Below are positions 8,426-15,740 of a DNA stretch of 64,000 bases, one piece after another. Positions within the stretch are counted from its first letter, which is position 1. Every line of letters begins with the position of its first letter. The translations under genes and the position numbers were made by a program. Origin of the DNA: JABDBE01 sp049585795 (GTDB lineage Bacteria; Acidobacteriota; Terriglobia; Terriglobales; Acidobacteriaceae); assembly GCA_049585795.1 (NCBI GenBank), contig JBAVAQ010000026.1:1-64000 (forward strand), written 5' to 3'. Under the pieces are notes generated by a model that did not search any database, was not told the origin of the DNA, and saw only the letters and a program-made list of their open reading frames with translations.

Positions 8426-8671
8426 GCCCTCAGAAACTTTCTCGTTGTTATTTGTTGTCTTCGATCTCCGCTTCAACCATGCCACACGTGACAAATCTCT
8501 GACAACTCCCATCCGACAATACAAAAAGATGACGCCGATTTAACTCGCCGCTGACCGCACCATGACAACGTAACTTCGCGCCCGCCCTACTCTCCACATA
8601 CGACGCTTGAAGGTTTCTAGAAAAAGAACTCAAAGCCGACAGATCAAAAAAGGAAGGCTCGAAGAAAAATT

Positions 8672-8962
8672 ATGAAGACCATCTCGTTGTTTGCCCTAGC
8701 GCTCACCCTCGGTATGGGAACAGCCTCCCTGCTGAACACCGAAAACCGCACTTCAAACCCGACCACCGCCGCAACCATGGACGCTGCCTTTCGCGATGGC
8801 ATGTATCTGGGAAAACTCGCAGCCGAGTCCGGCGCCGAACGCCACATCGCCCGCGGCCGTTGGGCAACCGTGGAAGATCGCGCCCTGTTCTCGGCCGGTT
8901 ACCAACAAGCGTACGCCGATTCTCTGGCGCGCCGGACTCCCGCCACGCGCGAAGCCGAATAG
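8672..8962 (+). CDS. Small secreted hypothetical protein
   Basis: 96 residues. It has a signal-like N-terminus (MKTISLFALALTLGMGTASLL) and then a short helical domain with FRDGMYLGKLAAESG and ALFSAGYQQAYAD, two similar helix motifs that may be an internal repeat. AGGAAGG precedes the ATG by about 15 bases and GAAGAAA by 4. The 246-base gap upstream holds no clear gene; a 49-codon minus-strand frame there (8448-8597, from a GTG) has no ribosome binding site. Confidence 0.6.
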   Translation: MKTISLFALALTLGMGTASLLNTENRTSNPTTAATMDAAFRDGMYLGKLAAESGAERHIARGRWATVEDRALFSAGYQQAYADSLARRTPATREAE

Positions 8963-9022
8963 CCCGGAGGCAACTATGCGCCACAGCTTTCGAGGCCTAA
9001 GCCTCCCCTAGCTAGGAGCGGT

Positions 9023-9763
9023 ATGAAATGCAAACATTTGCTCGTTGCAATCGCGCTCGTCCTGACTATTTCTATTTCCAGCCGACAGATCGTCAGAGCG
9101 GGGGCGCCAGCCACCACCAGCCCCAGCGCGGCGGCCATCCGAGGTGTGGTCAAGTTCGAAGGCACCGCGCCGAAGGCCAAGCCCATCAGCATGGCAGCTG
9201 ACCCCAGTTGCGCCAGGCAGCATCCGGGACCGGTTTCCACGCCAGAAGTCGTGGCTGATTCCAAAGGCGGGCTGCAAAACGTACTCGTGTTTATTTCCGA
9301 CGGGTTGGGTGATCGCACCTTCGACCCGCCCGCGCAACCGGTGGTCATCACGCAGAAAGGATGCCTGTACCAGCCACATGTGCTTGCGGTGCAGGCCAAC
9401 CAACCCATCGAAGTAGTGAACGACGATCCGACTATGCACAACATTCACCCCGCGCCAACCAACAATCGGGAGTGGAATAAAGCTGAGCAGCCCGGCGCCA
9501 AAGTGGAAGAAACGTTCGCGCGGGAGGAGATCGCCATCCCGGTCCGCTGCAACGTCCATCCCTGGATGCGAGGGTATATTGCGGTTCTCAAGAATCCTTA
9601 TTTCGCGCTGACCAAGCCGGATGGCACTTTTGACTTGCCCAACTTGCCGCCCGGGACTTACACCGTCAAGGCCTGGCACGAGAAACTGGGTACATCCACG
9701 CAGACCATCACCGTCGAAGCAAACCAGACTAAGGAGATCAACTTCGTCTTCAAGAGCATGTGA
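9023..9763 (+). CDS. Secreted cupredoxin-like protein
   Basis: 246 residues with a signal peptide. The central part resembles methylamine-utilisation/cupredoxin-like exported proteins. It has a His early in HNIHPAPTNN and the cluster CNVHPWMRGYIAVL, which supplies Cys, His and Met in the order of a type 1 copper site. The C-terminal region (KPDGTFDLPNLPPGTYTVKAWHE) is a carboxypeptidase-regulatory-like beta-sandwich. Copper binding is therefore likely but inferred. It starts 60 bases after the small secreted protein ending at 8962 and could be co-transcribed with it. Confidence 0.75.
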   Translation: MKCKHLLVAIALVLTISISSRQIVRAGAPATTSPSAAAIRGVVKFEGTAPKAKPISMAADPSCARQHPGPVSTPEVVADSKGGLQNVLVFISDGLGDRTFDPPAQPVVITQKGCLYQPHVLAVQANQPIEVVNDDPTMHNIHPAPTNNREWNKAEQPGAKVEETFAREEIAIPVRCNVHPWMRGYIAVLKNPYFALTKPDGTFDLPNLPPGTYTVKAWHEKLGTSTQTITVEANQTKEINFVFKSM

Positions 9764-9849
9764 GTCATAACTGGATCGCGAGGCCACCCACGCGGGAGAT
9801 TGTCGAAGATATCCGACCGATCGGCGACGGATGGCCGCGCGCTCCTCAA

Positions 9850-10707
9850 TCAATAAGTCGCCGAGAAGCCGCTGAGCACACCGTCATCGTCGGTGTAAGC
9901 TCCCACGATCACATTATGGTCATTGATCCCGTACCCGAAAGTCCGATCGCCTTTGGGAACATGAAACTTGTAGACCTTGCCCGCATGTCGCACCGCGCCG
10001 CCATAGGTGTCATCGGGACCTTCCCACGAGTACACCACGTCCCCTGCATTGTTAATCGCGGCAGCGTCCGAATTTGGCTCACCCGGCACATTAATCTTCG
10101 TATACTTCTTGCCGTTGTAAAGCGACGATTCCGAATCAAAGGCCGAATCCAGCCAGACCTCGGTCATCAGACCGGCATTGTTGATCCCTCCGCCAAGTGT
10201 GGCTTGGGATCCCGGGACGTTCTGTGTCGTATATTTGCCACCCTTCAGCAGGAACCCGTGCGAACCTTTCGAGTCCGCAAAATTTCCGTTGACGTCCCCG
10301 CTATCATTGATCCCGAGTGCCTGCGACCCTGTAGCGCCCGCCGGACCGATGTCGGCGAACTTTCCTTTCTGATATAAGAAAGCCTGAGCGCTAAAGGTCG
10401 ACGTCGCGTAGTAGCCAACGATCGCGCCCGCCTTATTGATCGCGAAACAGTAAGTGTCCGTTCCCTTCGGATCGTCAATCTTGGTCACCTTCGCACCAGA
10501 GAGCCTGAGCCCATGCCGCACTCCGCTGCCGTCGACGTACGATCCCACCATCGTCCCGGCATTGTTGATTCCATAAATCGCTGTGCTCTGCGCCCCGGCA
10601 ACTTTGATGGTCTTGAATTTAAAGGTCAGCGCCGGCGTTTGCGCAGCCGCATTCACCGATAGCAGTGTCAGACCTAACAAGAACTGGAGCAGACTCGACT
10701 GTCTCAT
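9850..10707 (-). CDS. Secreted HAF-repeat protein
   Basis: 285 residues with a signal peptide (MRQSSLLQFLLGLTLLSVNAAAQ). The body is a run of HAF-type repeats, each with the pattern GINNAGTMVGSY / INKAGAIVGYY / GINDSGDVNGNF / GINDHNVIVGAY, expected to form a beta-propeller. The function of the family is unknown; such proteins are abundant in soil Acidobacteriota. It converges with the cupredoxin-like gene. Confidence 0.82.
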   Translation of the reverse strand: MRQSSLLQFLLGLTLLSVNAAAQTPALTFKFKTIKVAGAQSTAIYGINNAGTMVGSYVDGSGVRHGLRLSGAKVTKIDDPKGTDTYCFAINKAGAIVGYYATSTFSAQAFLYQKGKFADIGPAGATGSQALGINDSGDVNGNFADSKGSHGFLLKGGKYTTQNVPGSQATLGGGINNAGLMTEVWLDSAFDSESSLYNGKKYTKINVPGEPNSDAAAINNAGDVVYSWEGPDDTYGGAVRHAGKVYKFHVPKGDRTFGYGINDHNVIVGAYTDDDGVLSGFSATY

Positions 10708-10746
10708 GGAATTCTCCTCACAAAAGAAATGTGCCGCGCATCAGCC

Positions 10747-11046
10747 TCAATCCCGCCCGTATTCCGTAATCTTCCCATCCACCGCCACAGCAATGTATTT
10801 TTGGGTTGTGACATCGCGAAACTGCACCACTTGATGCTTGTCTCGCGCCAACTGTCCCCACTGGCTGGGCTTCAATGGATTTTGCTCAATTGCCTCAAAC
10901 ATCCGCTCATTCAATTTGAACTGCACGGTTCGCAAACGTCCGCTCCCCACGTGCCTCACCCGCAACTTCTGCCCATCCTCCAGCGCGACTTCATCGCTAT
11001 TCATAAGCTGCATGGCGACCGACCGCAGAACTTCATGCTCTGTCAT
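10747..11046 (-). CDS. Hypothetical protein
   Basis: 99 residues, soluble, not recognised. It reads as a helix (MTEHEVLRSVAMQLM) followed by a short beta-rich domain (GQKLRVRHVGSGRLRTVQF ... QVVQFRDVTTQKYIAVAVDG). It lies 39 bases upstream of the HAF-repeat gene in the same direction. Coding potential is supported by its length and coherent composition only. Confidence 0.5.
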   Translation of the reverse strand: MTEHEVLRSVAMQLMNSDEVALEDGQKLRVRHVGSGRLRTVQFKLNERMFEAIEQNPLKPSQWGQLARDKHQVVQFRDVTTQKYIAVAVDGKITEYGRD

Positions 11047-11449
11047 TTCCCAAGCACCAACCGAGGACCGGCAGCTGAATCAAAATCCCACTTCCCCGCG
11101 ATTATGTGGCCCGGGCGCCATCGCTCGCCATTCCTCCGGGTCGTGAATGCCGCCGGTCATCCCACAGTTTACTACCCAGATCCGTGCCCGTTAGGATTCC
11201 GAGGAGCAAATGGGTGATGCGCGTGACTCACGAACCTTTCCCACTTGAACCGCAAAATCGAGCCCACAACCGCAGGCCACGAATAAAATGCCAGCAGCCG
11301 TTCCACAGGTTTATTCTTCGAATTCGTATTAATCTGAATTCCCAGTTTGCGCTGCCAGCCGCGAAGCAGCATTAAGAAGTGATGAATGAGCCAAGTTTGA
11401 CGGGGCGAAAGATGAGCGGCGCCAACGACGAACGACCAAGGACGAGCGA
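11047..11449. other. Gap without a confident gene
   Basis: A 66-codon minus-strand frame (11172-11372) opens MLLRGWQRKLGIQINTN but has no ribosome binding site and matches no family I know. The stretch 11421-11450, just past the parB stop codon, is a short array (CCAACGACGAACGACC-AAGGACGAGCGAC) related to those at 48 kb. Nothing else is apparent. Confidence 0.4.
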
Positions 11450-12424
11450 CTAGCCCTTCCCCTTCAACATCCCCACCACGCGATCAAAATCCTCCAGGCT
11501 CGCATACTCGATCTCAATCTTCCCTTTGCCCTTGCGGTCGCGAATCCGCACCCGCACGCCCAACGTCCGTTCTAGTTCCGTCTGCACATGCCGGACATTC
11601 GGATCGACCCAGCGCGCCGGGCCCGGCTGCTTCTCTTTTTGCAAAGGGACATTCGTGTTGAAGACCAGGTCTTCCAGTTGCTTCACCGACAAGTGTTTGC
11701 GCACCGCCTCATCGGCAATTTTCGGGATCAGGTTCACATCCAGCAACGTCAGCAGTACCCTCGCCTCGCTGAATCCCAGCTGCCCCTCCTGCAGGTACTG
11801 CGCAACCGACGCTGGCAGCCGCAACAAACGCATGTAGTTCGAAACCGATTCTCGCGAAATCCCCACGCGTTGCCCAATCTGCTCCTGCGTCAGTTTGAAA
11901 TCCTGGCTCAACTTCGAGAAGGCCGTCGCCTGCTCCATGCAATTCAAATCCTGCCGCTGCAGGTTTTCGACCACCGTCATCTCTGCTGCCTGCTGGTCGG
12001 AAACTTTGCGTACGATGGCGGGAATGGTCGTTCTGCCCGCAATCTTCGAAGCCCGGCAACGGCGCTCGCCCAAAATCAGAACGTAGCGCCCCTCCGCCCC
12101 CGGGCGAAGCGAAATCGGCTGGATCACCCCGTTGGCCCGGATGGAGTCCGCCAAGTCATCCAGCGTGGTCGCAACAGAATCTTCCGAAGCTGGCTGATCT
12201 TTGGCGAAATACCGCGTCTGATAAGGATTCTCGTCAATCAGTTCAAGCGGAATCTCGACCACCGCTTCGCCCCGCGCCGCCTGAGACTGCACTTCCGGCA
12301 AAACTCCGGACGGCACCGCAGATTCCACCACCCGCGGACCCACAGGCAGCAACGAGTCCAACCCCCTGCCCAAGGCCCGCCGCTTCTCAGCAACTCTGTC
12401 GGCAGTACCGGCCACCGTCGTCAT
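11450..12424 (-). CDS. parB: Chromosome partitioning protein ParB
   Basis: ParB is a DNA-clamping CTPase that loads at parS and spreads on the origin region. The order is a variable N-terminal tail, the ParB/Srx domain with VEIPLELIDENPYQTRY and the CTP-binding motif GERRCRASK, the helix-turn-helix region QEQIGQRVGISRESVSNYMR, then a linker and the C-terminal dimerisation domain. Length (324) is normal. It follows parA in the same direction with 159 bases between, containing one copy of the palindromic repeat. Three parS-like sites lie upstream of parA. Confidence 0.95.
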   Translation of the reverse strand: MTTVAGTADRVAEKRRALGRGLDSLLPVGPRVVESAVPSGVLPEVQSQAARGEAVVEIPLELIDENPYQTRYFAKDQPASEDSVATTLDDLADSIRANGVIQPISLRPGAEGRYVLILGERRCRASKIAGRTTIPAIVRKVSDQQAAEMTVVENLQRQDLNCMEQATAFSKLSQDFKLTQEQIGQRVGISRESVSNYMRLLRLPASVAQYLQEGQLGFSEARVLLTLLDVNLIPKIADEAVRKHLSVKQLEDLVFNTNVPLQKEKQPGPARWVDPNVRHVQTELERTLGVRVRIRDRKGKGKIEIEYASLEDFDRVVGMLKGKG

Positions 12425-12443
12425 TAGTTCCCTCCAAACTCAC

Positions 12444-12489
12444 GTGGGGACAGCCGCCCCCGGCTGTCCAGACGAGCGAAGCTCGCCAG
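12444..12489. repeat. Palindromic repeat between parA and parB
   Basis: This is the best copy of the family: GTGGGGACAGCCGCCCC, then CGGCTGTCC, then a second hairpin GACGAGC-GAA-GCTCG. It sits between the parA stop and parB start, on the 5' side of parB, so it would be part of the parB leader if the two are co-transcribed. Confidence 0.7.
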
Positions 12490-12583
12490 CCCTATGCTCT
12501 CGGCCTTAGCCGCTGAAAGGACGAAGTCCGGAAAGATCTAGCGCGGGCAACGTCAACTCTCGGGGCTGCCAAAACATCGACGC

Positions 12584-13480
12584 TCATCGATCTAATATAT
12601 TGATGGTTGTCAATTTATTCCGCTCCTTGATCCACCGCTTCCACCGCGGCGCGTTCACCACCTGCTTCTCCTCACCCGCGACCGGAAGCTCAACCGGCGC
12701 AGGCATCTCGTGCGCGGGCAGGCTGTGCCCGATGATTTCTTTAGCCAACTGAATGTAGCTCTCTGCTCCACGCGATCGCACATCGTAAAGCAGCACGGGC
12801 TTCCCATGGCTAGGCGCCTCAGCCAGCCGCACGTTGCGCGGGATCGTGGTCTTGCACAGCTTCTCGCCAAAGTATCGGTCGAGTTCCGCTGTTACTTGCT
12901 GAGCCAGGTTGGTACGATCATCAAACATGGTCAGCACCACGCCCTCGATCGTGAGTTCAGGATTCAGTGACGTGCGGATGCGCTGAATCGTATCCAGCAA
13001 CTCGGACACACCTTCAAGGGCGAAGTACTCGGCCTGCATGGGAATCAGAATCGAGTCGGCTGCCACAAGCGCGTTGAGCGTCAGCAGATCTAAGGCCGGC
13101 GGACAATCCAGCACGATGTACTTGAAGCGCTCGCGCAAAGGCGCGAGCCCATCGCGTAAGCGAAACTCCCTGCGCTCCGCGTCGATTAGCTCAAGGTTCG
13201 CTCCAATCATGTTCTTGTGTGCTGGAATGAGCCATAGCTGATCAAGTTCAGTCTTCTGCAAGGCTTCAGACGCACTAGCTTCGCCCATCAGGAGATGGTA
13301 GGTATTGACTCGCTGGGGATCTTTGACCAGGCCAAGTCCGCTCGTGGCATTCGATTGCGGATCGCAATCGACCAGCAGCGTGTCGACCTCCGCTGCAGCA
13401 ATGGACGAGGCCAGATTGATGGCAGTCGTAGTCTTGCCTACGCCGCCCTTCTGGTTGGCAACCGCGATGACGCGTCCCAT
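12584..13480 (-). CDS. parA: Chromosome partitioning ATPase ParA
   Basis: ParA/Soj is a deviant Walker ATPase that moves ParB-parS complexes. The signature NQKGGVGKTTTAINLA is at residues 8-23 with the deviant lysine, followed by LLVDCDPQSNAT and LDCPPALDLLT. The usual C-terminal part (FGEKLCKTTIPRNVRLAEAPSHGKP) is intact. At 298 residues it has a tail about 40 longer than typical Soj proteins, ending RWKRWIKERNKL. It lies between rsmG and parB on the same strand. Confidence 0.95.
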   Translation of the reverse strand: MGRVIAVANQKGGVGKTTTAINLASSIAAAEVDTLLVDCDPQSNATSGLGLVKDPQRVNTYHLLMGEASASEALQKTELDQLWLIPAHKNMIGANLELIDAERREFRLRDGLAPLRERFKYIVLDCPPALDLLTLNALVAADSILIPMQAEYFALEGVSELLDTIQRIRTSLNPELTIEGVVLTMFDDRTNLAQQVTAELDRYFGEKLCKTTIPRNVRLAEAPSHGKPVLLYDVRSRGAESYIQLAKEIIGHSLPAHEMPAPVELPVAGEEKQVVNAPRWKRWIKERNKLTTINILDR

Positions 13481-13629
13481 TTAGTTTTGAAGAATCGGAG
13501 AGACGCTTGCAGAATAGGCCGAATCGTTGTGCATTTGCAATGACAGATTTCAGTGCAGAGAACTCACAAAGCCATTCTTGTTAGGAGTTAGCGAGTTAGG
13601 CTTGTCTCGGAGCAAGCTTTCCACAGAAG

Positions 13630-13645
13630 TGTTCCACATGGAACA
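13630..13645. promoter_or_regulatory. parS-like site 1 (one mismatch)
   Basis: TGTTCCACATGGAACA. The outer arms match the widespread parS palindrome, but the central CACGTG is CACATG. It is the weakest of three copies in the gap between parA and rsmG. Confidence 0.6.
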
Positions 13646-13688
13646 TTGGGATGTCGCGGAATCACCTTGTCCTCAGTTTTGGAGGAAG

Positions 13689-13704
13689 TGTTCCACGTGG
13701 AACA
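13689..13704. promoter_or_regulatory. parS site 2
   Basis: TGTTCCACGTGGAACA is a perfect 16-bp palindrome. It matches the bacterial parS consensus TGTTNCACGTGAAACA except for the G paired with the C at the variable position, the form known from Pseudomonas parS. ParB and its target are thus a few hundred bases apart. Confidence 0.85.
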
Positions 13705-13743
13705 CTTTTCATGGTTCATATTCGCGGACAAGAAGTCGGCAAA

Positions 13744-13759
13744 TGTTCCACGTGGAACA
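13744..13759. promoter_or_regulatory. parS site 3
   Basis: This is identical to site 2 (TGTTCCACGTGGAACA), 55 bases further toward rsmG. The three sites start at intervals of 59 and 55 bases. The 472-base parA-rsmG gap holds no other recognisable feature. Confidence 0.85.
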
Positions 13760-13952
13760 TTCTGTCGGTTGCGAGATCTGCGAGTGGGAGTCTTTGCAAC
13801 ACTCGTCCCACTCGCTGATAGTTTTCTGGCATGGAGCTGATCGGCGGGTTAGCAATTAGGCAAATTTTGCTGAGCGACATTCCACTTGTTAGATTCTTGG
13901 TTCCATCTCAGCCTTTGGCTGATGCCAGATGTGGTTCCTCCCAAACTTGGGG

Positions 13953-14612
13953 TTAGGTTTCGCGGATGCCGATCGCGAGGACACGGTTTGCAGAAAGAGG
14001 GACGGGAATCGCGAACTTCCATGCGAAATTCGAGGCGAGTTCGCGGGATCGAGCGAGTTGAGCCTGGCCAATCAGGAGGGCGAGGCGGCCTGCAGGGGCG
14101 ACCAAGTGGGCTGCGATTGGGACCGCAGCATCGAAGCGCTCGACGGCGCGGAGGGTTACTGTCTCAGCGGGGGTGTTGGGGTAATCCGCAGCGCGTCCCG
14201 GAAATACATTGACGTCTGTCAATGTAAGTTTGCGAGTCACCTCGCGCAGAAACGTGGCTTTCTTCTGATTGGACTCGATCAGAGTGAGGTCGATGTCGGG
14301 CGCCCAGATCTTGATGGGCAGTCCGGGGAAGCCAGCGCCCGAGCCGACGTCGATGAGGGAGCACGAGCGAGGACGCTCGCGTCTACATAGTCTAGCAGGG
14401 AACAGATGGCGGGCGGCGAAGAGCGATTCGCCGAAGTGGCGGGTTGCGATTTCTTCTTGGTTGCGGATAGCGGTTAGATTGATGTGGGCGTTCCAGCGGA
14501 GCAGCACATCGATATACGTCGATATGTCTTGCAGGTCGTTGGCAGTCAGTCGTTGGTCGTCGGCTGTCCCCAGGAACGGTTCGAGTAGCTCGGCGATGCG
14601 GGCGGGGTGCAT
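13953..14612 (-). CDS. rsmG: 16S rRNA guanosine-527 N7-methyltransferase
   Basis: RsmG (GidB) methylates G527 of 16S rRNA using S-adenosylmethionine. The AdoMet loop DVGSGAGFPGLPIKIW is intact, preceded by LLRWNAHINLTAIRNQEEIATRHFGES in the usual order. A stretch of about ten residues just before the loop (LCRRERPRSC) is unusual and arginine-rich. Its DNA contains the near-palindrome GAGCGAGGACGCTCGC, so it may be another small repeat insertion. The gene order rsmG-parA-parB on one strand is the common origin-proximal arrangement. Confidence 0.93.
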   Translation of the reverse strand: MHPARIAELLEPFLGTADDQRLTANDLQDISTYIDVLLRWNAHINLTAIRNQEEIATRHFGESLFAARHLFPARLCRRERPRSCSLIDVGSGAGFPGLPIKIWAPDIDLTLIESNQKKATFLREVTRKLTLTDVNVFPGRAADYPNTPAETVTLRAVERFDAAVPIAAHLVAPAGRLALLIGQAQLARSRELASNFAWKFAIPVPLSANRVLAIGIRET

Positions 14613-14804
14613 GCGGGCGTTCAGATTGTAGACCGACGAGAGTGAATATTAAATCGTGTTCGTTCGGGACATGCGGGATACGCGTCGCTTCACCGATTGC
14701 TCTTATTGGGGGGTAACTTCTATACGCTGTGGCTATTGGGCACAGTTGGAGGTGACCTTCTGGTATCTCAGCGAGTGGGCGAGCGGCTGCTACACTCGCG
14801 AATT

Positions 14805-15212
14805 ATGGCAGTACTGAGCGAAGATACGCCGGTCGTGGGCACGGATAAGGTTCATGCCCTGGTGCAGTTGCTGCGGACCCGGTCTTACGAAGAGATTCGG
14901 CAGCGGATGTATGACAATCCGCCGGGGAGTCCGTGGTGGTCGGCGTGCAAGATCGAACTGGATATTCGCAATGGAGAGCAGATCGCGGCGGCGCTTTCGG
15001 CGACCTCGCATGTGCTGGAAAAATTACGGGGGTCGACGCAGCACTTCGAGCAACTGGCCGAGACCTTGCATGAGAGCACGAAGGAAGTTCTCGATATGCT
15101 GGCCGGGACCAAAGAGGCGGGGCGGCGGCTGGAGATTGCGGTTTATGTCACCATCGGGATCACGCTGGTTCAATTATTCAATTTGATTTTCGAGGTGTTT
15201 CGGAAACGGTGA
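14805..15212 (+). CDS. Hypothetical C-tail-anchored protein
   Basis: About 135 residues. The body is helical (KVHALVQLLRTRSYEEIRQRM, then heptad-like HFEQLAETLHESTKEVLDMLAG, a likely coiled coil) and ends with one membrane helix (IAVYVTIGITLVQLFNLIF) plus a basic FRKR tail. The ATG at 14805 was chosen; TACACT lies 9 bases before it, so the message may be leaderless. An in-frame TTG at 14697 would add 36 residues. Family not recognised. It is divergent from rsmG. Confidence 0.6.
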   Translation: MAVLSEDTPVVGTDKVHALVQLLRTRSYEEIRQRMYDNPPGSPWWSACKIELDIRNGEQIAAALSATSHVLEKLRGSTQHFEQLAETLHESTKEVLDMLAGTKEAGRRLEIAVYVTIGITLVQLFNLIFEVFRKR

Positions 15213-15317
15213 GCGCGGGCGGGCGGGCGATTGAGTCGGCCAATCTGGTTCAATGCATTATGAAAGGAGCGCCGCCCAGTTTGAGAGGGCGGGATGGATG
15301 GCGCCGCCTCCGCTGCG

Positions 15318-15735
15318 TTACGCTGTGCAGGGCCTGCGTTGTTCCGTAGAGCTTTCCCGCGCCGCGTCAAAGATCAGACTCGCGACGGGAAATAGGCCGT
15401 CATTGCCCATTTTGGCCGAATGAATGTAGGACATTCTCGGTCCAGTTTCCTTCTCCGTTAGGTGTAAGCTCGAATACGATTCCGCAGCCTTCATTACAGT
15501 TTGGGCCCTGGGTACGTTGTGCATAGAGGTTTCCTGCCTGATCGAAAATTGGCAGCCCTGCCGGATCGTATCCGTCGTTGCTGGAGTCGAATGAATGCAA
15601 GATAGTCTCGCTCCAACTTCCATTGGTCAGCATAAAGACCGTGCCGCCCCTATAAACTCCGCCTTCCGATGTCACGCGGCAGAGGTTCTCTGACCCGTCG
15701 AAGATTAAGCTGGCATGTTCTCTTGAGATGGTGCT
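15318..15735 (-). pseudogene. Degraded GloVer-repeat protein gene
   Basis: Minus-strand translation gives fragments of the choice-of-anchor GloVer repeat: SLIFDGSENLCRVTSEGGV, GGTVFMLTNGSWSETILHSF, GLPIFDQAGNLYAQ, GCGIVFELTPNGEGNWTENV, and then, in another frame, GLFPVASLIFDAA. A further shift would be needed to read KLYGTTQ. At least two frameshifts and no start codon with leader show a decayed remnant. It sits directly downstream of the TolB-like gene. Confidence 0.7.
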
Positions 15736-15740
15736 GAATG

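Noticed and set aside
13630..13759. Possible CRISPR array from the three regular repeats
   Set aside because: The repeats are 16-bp parS palindromes with unequal spacers beside parA and parB; there are no cas genes.
15400..15675. Independent 91-codon gene
   Set aside because: It is a GloVer-repeat fragment lacking a proper start and continuing in other frames, so it is treated as part of a pseudogene.
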